From JBFELU01 sp041551965 (GTDB taxonomy: Bacteria; Actinomycetota; Acidimicrobiia; Spongiisociales; UBA11373), in contig JBFELU010000073.1 in NCBI GenBank assembly GCA_041551965.1, forward strand, positions 1 through 12,509: a stretch of 12,509 nucleotides of DNA. Direction: 5' to 3'. Below are positions 1 through 6,081 of this stretch, one piece after another; positions within the stretch are counted from its first letter, which is position 1; the number at the start of each line of letters is the position of its first letter. Made by a program: the position numbers and the translations under genes. The notes below the pieces were generated by a model. It was not told the DNA's origin, ran no database searches, and was given only the letters and a program-made list of their open reading frames with translations.

Positions 1-525
1 CGCATCGCTGTGCACCGGAACCCCGTGCTCGGCCGCGGCCTCAACCACCTCGGCCACCGGCTGACGAACACCGGTCTCATTGTTGGCCGCCATGACCGAG
101 ACGACCGCCGTCTCGGCATCCACGACCTCCGCCACAGCGGCGGGATCGACACGCCCCGTCGCGTCGACCCCCAGGATGCGCACGGGGCAGCCGAGCCGCC
201 CAAGAAACCGCGCAGTCTCCAGCACCGCTTCATGCTCGACGGCCGTGGTCACCACACTGCCGCGGGAGCCACCCGCAAGGGCGGGGCCGGCTACACCGAG
301 GTTGTCTGACTCGGTGCCCCCACCGGTGAAGACGATCTCGAGGGGATCGGCGACCTCGAGGAGGGCTGCAACCAATTCCCGCGCTTCGTCCACCGCGCGT
401 TTGGCCCGCTGGGCAACCTCATGGATCCCCGACGGATTGCCGTAGCCGTCGGTCAGCCACGGCAGCATCGACTCGCGGACTTCGGGCCGCAGCGGCGTCG
501 TGGCGGCGTGGTCGAGATACAGCAT
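1..525 (-). CDS. iscS: Cysteine desulfurase, IscS/NifS type (3' part outside window)
   Basis: This is a PLP-dependent class V aminotransferase-fold enzyme that takes sulfur from L-cysteine as an enzyme persulfide for Fe-S clusters and thio-modified tRNAs. Translating the minus strand from the ATG at 525 gives 175 residues before the left edge. The N-terminus MLYLDHAATTPL is typical of group I (IscS/NifS). GGGTESDN lies at 68-75, His98 in VEHEAV is the family's PLP-stacking and acid-base His, NNETG is at 148-152, and the last residues VHSDA carry Asp174, which contacts the PLP pyridine nitrogen. The Lys that binds PLP and the active-site Cys lie off the window, so completeness cannot be judged. 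A TACTCT -10-like box lies 10 bases upstream of the ATG, suggesting its own promoter although the hydrolase gene ends only 42 bases upstream. The family call is secure. The subtype is less so, since IscS, NifS and dedicated tRNA-thiolation desulfurases look alike here. Confidence 0.93.
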   Translation of the reverse strand, partial: MLYLDHAATTPLRPEVRESMLPWLTDGYGNPSGIHEVAQRAKRAVDEARELVAALLEVADPLEIVFTGGGTESDNLGVAGPALAGGSRGSVVTTAVEHEAVLETARFLGRLGCPVRILGVDATGRVDPAAVAEVVDAETAVVSVMAANNETGVRQPVAEVVEAAAEHGVPVHSDA

Positions 526-535
526 CGGCGGGTCG

Positions 536-541
536 AGAGTA
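536..541 (-). promoter_or_regulatory. -10 box (TACTCT) for cysteine desulfurase
   Basis: TACTCT on the minus strand ends 10 bases before the ATG at 525. It fits the TANNNT pattern seen before most transcription-unit starts in this window. The predicted transcript start is within a few bases of the start codon. No -35 box is evident. Confidence 0.45.
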
Positions 542-567
542 CCGGTCCCCCGATCGGAGGGGAGCCC

Positions 568-1743
568 TCAGAGACCTCCCGAGCCCTCAGGGACGATGAC
601 GTCCAGGTCGGACCGTCCGAGGGCAACATCGGCGAGGAACGCCCGGACCGCTTCCTCGTACCGGTCGGGATCGACGTTCCACGACTCGAAATGCCCGGCA
701 TCCTCGAACATCTCGAGCGTCACCAACCCCGGCAGCGCATCGGCGAAGGCCCGACTGCCGCCCACCGGAGCGATCTCATCGGCTTCGCCGTGGAGAACGA
801 GGATCGGGACGGCAAACTCGTCGGCCCGTCGCACCTGATCGAGCACGTTCCATTCGACGCCGAAGCGCATGTCGGCGAACGCCTTGGCCAGACCGGTGAG
901 CGCACCCGGGATGTTGCGCCGCTCAGACTCGGCATCGACGACCCTGCCCGGGTCGATCAAGGGAGCGTCGAAGACCATTCCCTGGACGCGGTCGGCCCAC
1001 GCCGATCGATGGAGGAACAACGACGCCATCGTCGCCCCCATCCCGTATCCCACCAGCACGACGTCCTGGGCACCGGATCCGAGCACATGGAGCACCGCTC
1101 CTTCGACGTCTTCCCACTCGCTGTCGCCGAGGTCGTACCGGCGGCCCCCTTCGGGTGCTTCCGGGTCGTTCCGGTAGGAGATCACGAAGGTCGAGAAACC
1201 CATGTCCGCCACCGTCGGGAGCAGGCGGAGTGCCTCCCGGCGGTTGGTGCCCTTGTCGTGGATGAAAACGACCCACGTGTCGTCGAGGCCCGATGTCTCC
1301 CAGGCCGGGTATCGGCCCAGCGGTCCGTCGAAAACGACCTCGCGGAAGTCGACACCGACGTCGTTGGGATCCGTGGGAACGGCGAAAGGATCGAGAGCCG
1401 CGGGATCCCCGACGGGGGGTTCGCCGTCCCGAAACGACACGAGACGCGTCACCGTGGCGCCGTCGCCGTCGATCACGTCCCCGAGAACCGCATACCCGCC
1501 GGCCCATTCCAGACCCCAGACCCCGTCGCGGGCGACGGCATCGGTCCTCGACAGTGTCACCCTTCCCTCGTCGACCGCGACGACCTCGAGGTCCAGCTCG
1601 GGCACCCAGGGCTCGACCGCGAACAGGGTGCTCTCGATGGACTCCGAGTGGAACCAGGTGGCGGCGGCAACCACGAACACGACCAGGAGGATCGTGGTCA
1701 CCACACCACGCCGCAGCCAGCGTCGGCCCCGCTTCGTGATCAT
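568..1743 (-). CDS. Membrane-anchored alpha/beta-hydrolase lacking the nucleophile serine
   Basis: Start ATG at 1743 gives 391 residues. An upstream in-frame ATG would lie inside or beyond the divergent gene's promoter and was not used. A basic start (MITKRGRRWLRRG) is followed by a hydrophobic segment at about 14-28, so this is a signal anchor or uncleaved signal with the rest probably outside the cytoplasm. The C-terminal part is an alpha/beta-hydrolase. HDKGTNRRE at 162-170 corresponds to the HG oxyanion region. SYRNDPEAP and the nucleophile elbow GYGMG at 232-236 follow. The acid candidate is Asp322 (HGEAD) and the His is His351 (DAGHFESW). The elbow consensus is G-x-S-x-G, and here the middle residue is Gly234 (codon GGG), so the classical triad is broken while Asp and His remain. 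It may be a non-catalytic binding or scaffold protein, or a variant family. Substrate unknown. The next gene downstream on the same strand, 42 bases away, is the cysteine desulfurase. Confidence 0.85.
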   Translation of the reverse strand: MITKRGRRWLRRGVVTTILLVVFVVAAATWFHSESIESTLFAVEPWVPELDLEVVAVDEGRVTLSRTDAVARDGVWGLEWAGGYAVLGDVIDGDGATVTRLVSFRDGEPPVGDPAALDPFAVPTDPNDVGVDFREVVFDGPLGRYPAWETSGLDDTWVVFIHDKGTNRREALRLLPTVADMGFSTFVISYRNDPEAPEGGRRYDLGDSEWEDVEGAVLHVLGSGAQDVVLVGYGMGATMASLFLHRSAWADRVQGMVFDAPLIDPGRVVDAESERRNIPGALTGLAKAFADMRFGVEWNVLDQVRRADEFAVPILVLHGEADEIAPVGGSRAFADALPGLVTLEMFEDAGHFESWNVDPDRYEEAVRAFLADVALGRSDLDVIVPEGSGGL

Positions 1744-1754
1744 CAGGCGCGGGA

Positions 1755-1760
1755 ATCGTA
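1755..1760 (-). promoter_or_regulatory. -10 box (TACGAT) for the membrane hydrolase
   Basis: TACGAT on the minus strand lies 11 bases before the ATG at 1743. This predicts a near-leaderless mRNA and supports that start over upstream ATGs in the same frame. Confidence 0.45.
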
Positions 1761-1785
1761 CTCGCGGCAGCGGCCACGGCCGCGG

Positions 1786-1791
1786 TACGGT
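1786..1791 (+). promoter_or_regulatory. -10 box (TACGGT) for the SRPBCC gene
   Basis: TACGGT ends 10 bases before the ATG at 1802. It forms a divergent pair with the minus-strand TACGAT at 1755-1760 inside a 58-base intergenic region. Confidence 0.45.
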
Positions 1792-1801
1792 GGTCGCCAC
1801 C

Positions 1802-2242
1802 ATGAGCAGGGTCACCGTGTCCGTCGAGATCCCGGCAGACCGAGAGGTGGTGTGGCAAGAGCTGGCCCGCCTCGAAGATCACGTCGAATGGATGGCCGAC
1901 GCCCACGCCATCGAGTTCCTCGGAGAACGCCGCGAGGGGATCGGGACCCGGATGAGGGTCGACACCCGGTTCGGCCCGCTTCGGACCCACGACGTGATGG
2001 AGTTCACCGAGTGGAATCCCCCGCGACACATGGCGGTCGCCCACACCGGCCTGTTCACCGGTAGGGGTGCGTTCTCACTCGAACCGATCGGCGACACGGC
2101 GACGCTCGTCAGATGGAGCGAGCAGATCTTCTTCCCCTGGTACTTCGGCGGCCGGATTGGGGCGTGGGCGGCCCAACCCGTGTTCCGCTGGGTGTGGCGA
2201 AGAAACCTCCGCCGTCTCCGAGAGCGGGTCACTCGCCTCTGA
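1802..2242 (+). CDS. SRPBCC-fold (polyketide cyclase/START-like) protein
   Basis: A 146-residue protein with the usual layout of the small SRPBCC (Bet v 1-like) superfamily. The N-terminal strand VTVSVEIPADREVVWQEL leads into the first helix, LEDHVEWM follows at about 24-31, then a run of strands, VMEFTEWNPPRHM at 65-77, a TATLVRWSEQ strand at 99-108, and a C-terminal helix rich in Arg and Trp at about 120-146. Members bind hydrophobic ligands in a cavity and act as cyclases, aromatase-like enzymes or lipid carriers. No ligand can be inferred here. The ATG at 1802 follows a TACGGT -10 box by 10 bases, and there is no Shine-Dalgarno sequence. It is divergent from the membrane hydrolase, and its last 14 bases overlap the end of the convergent enoyl-CoA hydratase gene. 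Longer upstream extensions of the frame run through the neighbouring gene's opposite strand and were rejected. Confidence 0.82.
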   Translation: MSRVTVSVEIPADREVVWQELARLEDHVEWMADAHAIEFLGERREGIGTRMRVDTRFGPLRTHDVMEFTEWNPPRHMAVAHTGLFTGRGAFSLEPIGDTATLVRWSEQIFFPWYFGGRIGAWAAQPVFRWVWRRNLRRLRERVTRL

Positions 2243-2996
2243 ACTCGGGCTTCCTCTTCTCCAGGAAGGCGGCGACGCCCTCGGCCGCATCCCGCGTGGC
2301 GAAGGCCTTCCGGAACCCTTCCGCCTCGAGATCGAGAGCGGCGTCCATCGGCATCTCCAACCCCTCGTTGATGGCCCGCTTCGCCTCGCCGATCGCCTTG
2401 GTCGGGCCGGCGGCGAGTGCCGCGGCGTACTCCAGCACCGCGCCATCCAATTCGTCGGCGGCGACCACCCGATCCGCCAGGCCGATCTCGAGCGCCTCAC
2501 CCGCGGACACGAATCGGCCCGTGTAGATCAGATCGCGGGCCCTGCCCGGGCCCACGAGGCGGGTGAGTCGCTGAGTGCCCCCGGCTCCGGGAATGATCCC
2601 CAGGTTGATCTCGGGCTGCCCCGCCGTTGCGTCCTCGGCGAAGAACCTCACGTCGCACCCCATTGCCAGTTCCAGACCCCCGCCCAGGGCGTAGCCGCGC
2701 ACCGCAGCCACCACGGGCTTGGGCAGCAGTTCGAGGCGGCGCACGACCTCAGAGAGCCGGTTGGCCAGGGCATCCTCGCCGCTCCCATCCATGGCCTCCT
2801 TGAACTCGGTGATATCGGCGCCCGCCGCGAAGTTCGGCTTGCCTGTCACGATCACCGCCCGCACTGCAGCGTCCTCACAACGAGTGATCGCCGCATCGAG
2901 ATCGGCCGTCAGCTCCGCCGAGAACGCGTTCATGGGTGGCCGGTTGAGAGTCAGGACGGCGACGGCACCCTCCATCGCCACGTCGACGTGGGACAC
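2229..2996 (-). CDS. Enoyl-CoA hydratase (crotonase family)
   Basis: A 255-residue crotonase-fold protein, the usual length for hydratases that add water to 2-trans-enoyl-CoA in fatty-acid and amino-acid beta-oxidation. AAGADITEF at 57-65 and GYALGGGLELA at 101-111 form the oxyanion hole. Both catalytic glutamates are present: Glu109 in GGGLEL and Glu129 in GQPEINLG, spaced 20 residues apart like Glu144 and Glu164 of rat crotonase. PGAGGTQRL at 136-144 is canonical. Hydratase activity is therefore likely, though chain-length preference cannot be read from the sequence. The GTG start at 2996 has a strong AGGAGG 4 bases upstream, inside the 28-base gap after meaB, so it is the second gene of a meaB operon. 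A longer frame upstream is the shadow of meaB. The 3' end overlaps the convergent SRPBCC gene by 14 bases. Confidence 0.93.
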   Translation of the reverse strand: MSHVDVAMEGAVAVLTLNRPPMNAFSAELTADLDAAITRCEDAAVRAVIVTGKPNFAAGADITEFKEAMDGSGEDALANRLSEVVRRLELLPKPVVAAVRGYALGGGLELAMGCDVRFFAEDATAGQPEINLGIIPGAGGTQRLTRLVGPGRARDLIYTGRFVSAGEALEIGLADRVVAADELDGAVLEYAAALAAGPTKAIGEAKRAINEGLEMPMDAALDLEAEGFRKAFATRDAAEGVAAFLEKRKPEFRGE

Positions 2997-3000
2997 GGAA

Positions 3001-3006
3001 CCTCCT
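3001..3006 (-). promoter_or_regulatory. Shine-Dalgarno (AGGAGG) for enoyl-CoA hydratase
   Basis: AGGAGG on the minus strand ends 4 bases before the GTG at 2996, in the 28-base meaB-hydratase gap. It decides the start and contrasts with operon-leading genes here, which lack a Shine-Dalgarno and sit close behind a -10 box. Confidence 0.7.
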
Positions 3007-3024
3007 CGGCTGACTCCCGTCAGG

Positions 3025-3972
3025 CTACCGCCCGCTCGAGAGCTGCTCGGCGGCCGACCACGGGTCGAGCCGTCCCGATTCCACCGCCGCCACCACGTCC
3101 TGCCGCTCGGGGTCTCGAGCGGCGTCGGAAGCGCGCGACCGGAAGACCGCCGCCAGGGCCGTCTCCAACTCGTAGCGGCGTCGCCGGGCCCGGACCTCTT
3201 CCAGATGCCCCTCGCTCTCGAGGTGGTCCCGGTGGGTGCCAACCGCTTCGACGAGGGCCGGGGTCCCCTCGCCGGTGGCGGCGACCGTGACCACGATCGG
3301 GGGCTCCCACGACCGGGCGGTCCCCATGGCCAGCATCGAGCGAAGATCGGCCACGGTGTCGTCGACGCCCGGCCGGTCACCTTTGTTCACCACGAACACG
3401 TCCCCGATCTCGAGGATGCCCGCCTTGGCAGCCTGGATGCCGTCACCCCACCCCGGCGTCACCACGACGACCGTGGTATCGGCGGTGTCGGCGATCTCGA
3501 CTTCGTCCTGACCGACGCCGACGGTCTCGATGAGCAGCCAGGGGAAGCCGGCCGCCGCCAGCACCGCCAACGCCTTCGGGGCGGCGGCGGAGAGACCTCC
3601 CAAGTGCCCCCGGCTGGCCATCGAGCGAATGAAGACACCGGAGTCGGATACATGGTCCTGCATCCGGACCCGATCCCCGAGTACGGCACCCCCGCTGAAA
3701 GGACTGGTCGGGTCCACGGCGAGCACTGCGACCCGATCACCCCCGGTGCGGAGGGCGGCGATGAGGCGATCGGTCAAGGTGGACTTCCCGGCGCCCGGAG
3801 CGCCGGTGACTCCCACCCGGTAGGCGTCCCCCGATCGGGGGTGAGTCAACGCGAGTACCCGGCCCGCAGCCGGCCGCTCCTCCTCCACGATCGTGATGAG
3901 CCGAGCCAACGCTCGCCGGTCGCCGTCGAGCGCGGCGGCGACGAGCAGTTCCGGATCGGTGGGGAGAGCCAC
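3025..3972 (-). CDS. meaB: MeaB/ArgK-type GTPase, methylmalonyl-CoA mutase chaperone
   Basis: A 315-residue G3E-family P-loop GTPase. MeaB proteins load adenosylcobalamin into, and protect, methylmalonyl-CoA mutase or related acyl-CoA mutases in the cytoplasm. Walker A GAPGAGKST is at 57-65. DPTSPFSGGAVLGDR at 87-101 is the MeaB signature, with Asp87 in the metal-binding switch region. ETVGVGQ at 149-155 is Walker B/switch II and NKGD at 196-199 is the guanine-specificity motif. The C-terminal helical arm from about 240 is the dimerisation region typical of the family. The GTG start at 3972 lies 6 bases after a TATCCT -10 box, so the mRNA is probably leaderless. The enoyl-CoA hydratase follows 28 bases downstream in the same operon, consistent with a propionyl/methylmalonyl-CoA or branched acyl-CoA route. 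No mutase gene lies in the window, so the client enzyme is not proven. Confidence 0.94.
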   Translation of the reverse strand: MALPTDPELLVAAALDGDRRALARLITIVEEERPAAGRVLALTHPRSGDAYRVGVTGAPGAGKSTLTDRLIAALRTGGDRVAVLAVDPTSPFSGGAVLGDRVRMQDHVSDSGVFIRSMASRGHLGGLSAAAPKALAVLAAAGFPWLLIETVGVGQDEVEIADTADTTVVVVTPGWGDGIQAAKAGILEIGDVFVVNKGDRPGVDDTVADLRSMLAMGTARSWEPPIVVTVAATGEGTPALVEAVGTHRDHLESEGHLEEVRARRRRYELETALAAVFRSRASDAARDPERQDVVAAVESGRLDPWSAAEQLSSGR

Positions 3973-3978
3973 CGGCGC

Positions 3979-3984
3979 AGGATA
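3979..3984 (-). promoter_or_regulatory. -10 box (TATCCT) for meaB
   Basis: TATCCT on the minus strand lies exactly 6 bases before the meaB GTG, which predicts transcription starting at or next to the start codon (leaderless). Confidence 0.6.
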
Positions 3985-3997
3985 CCCAGCCCCTCGT

Positions 3998-4003
3998 TAG
4001 ATT
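3998..4003 (+). promoter_or_regulatory. -10 box (TAGATT) for glycerate kinase
   Basis: TAGATT lies exactly 6 bases before the GTG at 4010. It is back to back with the meaB -10, 13 bases apart, so any -35 contact of one promoter falls in or beyond the other gene's start. Confidence 0.6.
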
Positions 4004-4009
4004 CTGAGC

Positions 4010-5272
4010 GTGCGGTTCGACCCAGCCGTCCTGGCCAACGATCCTCCTCACCGCTCCCTCGTTCTCCGGGTCCTCGATGCCGCCCTCGACGCGGTCGACC
4101 CGGTCGAGGCAACCCGGTCCGCACTCGGCGGAGTCGAGGTCGGTGCAAGACCCCCGATCCTGCTGGGACTGGGTAAAGCGGCGCGCGGCATGGCGGCCGG
4201 TGCGGCGGCCGCCCTGGGAGAGATCCGGGGCACCTTGGTGACGCCCGATCCCGGTCCGGCGCCGGCCGGCATCGAGGTCGTGGCCGGGGAACACCCCATA
4301 CCGGGCCCGGGAAGTCTCGCCGGGGGGCGCCGCCTTCTCGAGGTCGCTGCGTCGGCCGCGAACAACGATCTCGTGGTCGCTCTCATCTCCGGAGGGGGTT
4401 CGGCGTGCGCCGAGGTCCCCGCCGCCGGGCTCACCACGGCCGACCTCGCCGCCACCACCGACGTCCTGTTGCGAAGCGGTGCACCCATCACCGAGATCAA
4501 CGCAGTGCGGCGCCATCTCTCCGACCTCAAGGGGGGTCGACTGGCCGAGGCCGCCTCACCGGCGACCGTGCTGACGCTCATCGTCTCGGACGTTGCCGGT
4601 GGTGACGTCTCCGACGTCGCCGGGGGGCCCACGGTCCCCGACCCCACGACACCCGGCGCGGCGATCGAGATCCTCTCGGCCCACGGAATCCTCGGCGAGA
4701 TCCCGCCGGCAGTCGTCGACCACCTCCGCTCGGCGGCGGGACGGCTCTCGGTGGGCCCGTGGGGACCGGTGCACGTCGTGGCCAGCGGGGCACATGCCGC
4801 CGAGGGCGCCAGGAGGGCCGCAGAAGCCGAGGGGGTTGCGGCGAGGATCCTGACCACGCTGCTGGCGGGGGAAGCGGCCGAGGTCGGCAGGGAAATGGCC
4901 TCCCTGGCCCGGCACGCCGGACCCTCGATGCTCATCGCCGCCGGCGAGACGACCGTTCGCGTGTCCGGAAGCGGTGTGGGAGGCCGTAACCAGGAACTGG
5001 CGCTGGCGGCCGGCATCGCGCTCGAGGGTGAGGAAGGACGATTGGTCGCCTCACTGGGGACCGACGGCGTCGACGGGCCCACCAACGCGGCCGGAGGGAT
5101 CGGCGATGGGGCCACGGTGGCCCGAGGGGGCCGGCGGGGCGAGGATGCCCGAATCGCGCTCGCCGACCACGACTCGAATCGCTATCTCGCCGCGACCGGA
5201 GACCTCCTCCACACCGGGCCCACCGGTACCAACGTCGGAGACGTCGTGGTGGTTTCGGTCAGACCGCGATGA
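4010..5272 (+). CDS. gckA: Glycerate 2-kinase, class II (DUF4147 + MOFRL)
   Basis: A 420-residue protein of full length for class II glycerate kinases, which phosphorylate D-glycerate, in most bacterial members giving 2-phosphoglycerate for lower glycolysis. The N-terminal DUF4147 half shows GLGKAA at 53-58 with the conserved Lys56, the loop SGGGSA at 127-132, and NAVRRHLSDLKGGRLA at 164-179. The C-terminal MOFRL half shows GGRNQELAL at 324-332, GTDGVDGPTNAAGG at 350-363 and TGPTGTNVGD at 402-411. The stretch SDVAGGDVSDVAGG at 193-206 reads as a short internal repeat where the family usually has SDV followed by an ASGPT motif; here it is AGGPT. The GTG start sits 6 bases after a TAGATT box. 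It is divergent from meaB, and its end overlaps the convergent nfu gene by 14 bases. The product position (2- versus 3-phosphoglycerate) is inferred from the family. Confidence 0.92.
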   Translation: MRFDPAVLANDPPHRSLVLRVLDAALDAVDPVEATRSALGGVEVGARPPILLGLGKAARGMAAGAAAALGEIRGTLVTPDPGPAPAGIEVVAGEHPIPGPGSLAGGRRLLEVAASAANNDLVVALISGGGSACAEVPAAGLTTADLAATTDVLLRSGAPITEINAVRRHLSDLKGGRLAEAASPATVLTLIVSDVAGGDVSDVAGGPTVPDPTTPGAAIEILSAHGILGEIPPAVVDHLRSAAGRLSVGPWGPVHVVASGAHAAEGARRAAEAEGVAARILTTLLAGEAAEVGREMASLARHAGPSMLIAAGETTVRVSGSGVGGRNQELALAAGIALEGEEGRLVASLGTDGVDGPTNAAGGIGDGATVARGGRRGEDARIALADHDSNRYLAATGDLLHTGPTGTNVGDVVVVSVRPR

Positions 5273-5537
5273 CCTCCGTCACCCCGGGCACCCGATCTCG
5301 CAGGATCCGCTCGATGCCGGCGGTGAGCGTCATCGTCGAGAGGGGGCATCCGCCGCAGGCGCCCACCAGTTGAATCGTCACTCGTCCCTCGTTCACGCCG
5401 AGCAGGATGAGGTCCCCACCATCGGCCTGCAGGGCCGGGCGGATGTACTCGAGTGTCGCGTTGAGGACGTTGAGATCGACCTCGGAGGCGGTGTCCTCGT
5501 TCTCGGCGGTGGTCGTGGTCGTTTCTGATTCGCTCAT
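5259..5537 (-). CDS. nfu: NifU C-terminal-domain (Nfu) iron-sulfur scaffold
   Basis: A 92-residue protein consisting of an acidic, Thr-rich N-terminal tail (1-20) and one NifU C-terminal domain. The domain contains the motif RPALQADGGDL at 33-43 and a CGGC motif with Cys61 and Cys64, which holds a transferable [4Fe-4S] cluster at a dimer interface. There is no A-type or NifU N-terminal domain, so it is a minimal Nfu carrier acting between the cysteine desulfurase/scaffold machinery and client apoproteins. Start choice is uncertain. ATG at 5537 gives MSESETTTTT. An in-frame ATG at 5573 would add 12 residues with poorer G/C at third positions, but lies nearer the TAGGTT box at 5587-5592. It follows murA and the nucleotidyltransferase-like gene on the same strand, 52 bases downstream, and overlaps the convergent glycerate kinase gene by 14 bases at the 3' end. 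Confidence 0.9.
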   Translation of the reverse strand: MSESETTTTTAENEDTASEVDLNVLNATLEYIRPALQADGGDLILLGVNEGRVTIQLVGACGGCPLSTMTLTAGIERILRDRVPGVTEVIAV

Positions 5538-5586
5538 CTCTGGTGTAACGCCAATCGTCGACGGGAATTCCATGATCGGGGCGACC

Positions 5587-5592
5587 AACCTA
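5587..5592 (-). promoter_or_regulatory. Possible -10 box (TAGGTT) for nfu
   Basis: TAGGTT on the minus strand begins with the TAG stop codon of the upstream nucleotidyltransferase-like gene. It lies 13 bases before the alternative ATG at 5573 and 49 bases before the chosen ATG at 5537. A secondary promoter is plausible, but read-through from murA is also possible. Confidence 0.3.
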
Positions 5593-6081
5593 CCCGATCT
5601 CGCGAGGCAAGCCGAGCCGCACCGCAGCCTCGTCCAGGAGATCAGGGTCCCACACCGAGGCGATGGCCCGGGCCCGGTCCGGCCGGTAGAACCGGTAGAG
5701 GTGATACCAATCGGCCGGATCGGCGAGCGGCACCTCGCGTTCATCGATGCGGAGGGAGCCGACGGACCGCAGCGGGAACTCGACGACCCGGCCCCCGACC
5801 TCGATGCGCAACGCGCCGATACAGTCGACCCTCACCCCCTCCACCTCGAATCGGAGAATCCACTCGCTGCAGAAGGGCTCGCGTCGGACGACGGGACCGG
5901 CCGAGGGCCAGGGAGCCGGATCGAGAACCGCCAATGCCGCGGGGTCCATCACGAAGTCGAGATCGCCTACTTCGACCGGAATCCCGTGGGCCTCGAGCAT
6001 GGCGCTCCCACCGAGCGCGAACGGATATGCCGAGATCCGAGCGGCCACGACCGCCAGGGCCCGAAGGAGCTCAGGGCTCAC
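5590..6081 (-). CDS. Nucleotidyltransferase-like protein coupled to murA
   Basis: A 163-residue protein. The GTG start at 6081 overlaps the murA TGA stop (shared GTGA), so translation is probably coupled. LGGSAMLEAHGIPVEVGDLDFVM at 23-45 matches the polymerase-beta-type nucleotidyltransferase signature: GGS, then an Asp-x-Asp pair (Asp40, Asp42). A third candidate acidic residue is Asp86 in VRVDCIG. The C-terminal half contains a tyrosine-rich segment (WYHLYRFYRPDRA, about 125-137) and ends LGLPREIG. Similar single-domain proteins include MNT-like and AbiEii-like or DUF6036-type families. The expected companion (HEPN toxin, or AbiEi/antitoxin) is not adjacent: the upstream gene is murA and the downstream gene is nfu. 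The nucleotide donor and acceptor are unknown, and it might also be a substrate-binding, non-catalytic relative. The gene is certain from codon bias and coupling; the family is probable and the role unknown. Confidence 0.8.
   Translation of the reverse strand: MSPELLRALAVVAARISAYPFALGGSAMLEAHGIPVEVGDLDFVMDPAALAVLDPAPWPSAGPVVRREPFCSEWILRFEVEGVRVDCIGALRIEVGGRVVEFPLRSVGSLRIDEREVPLADPADWYHLYRFYRPDRARAIASVWDPDLLDEAAVRLGLPREIG

Noticed and set aside
421..2064. Long plus-strand frame of about 547 codons
   Set aside because: It is the antisense of the cysteine desulfurase and membrane hydrolase genes, with an Arg/His/Pro-rich low-similarity translation typical of a G+C-rich shadow frame.
5590..6081. 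Toxin-antitoxin or abortive-infection pair based on the nucleotidyltransferase-like gene
   Set aside because: No HEPN, AbiEi or antitoxin gene is adjacent; both neighbours are housekeeping genes.
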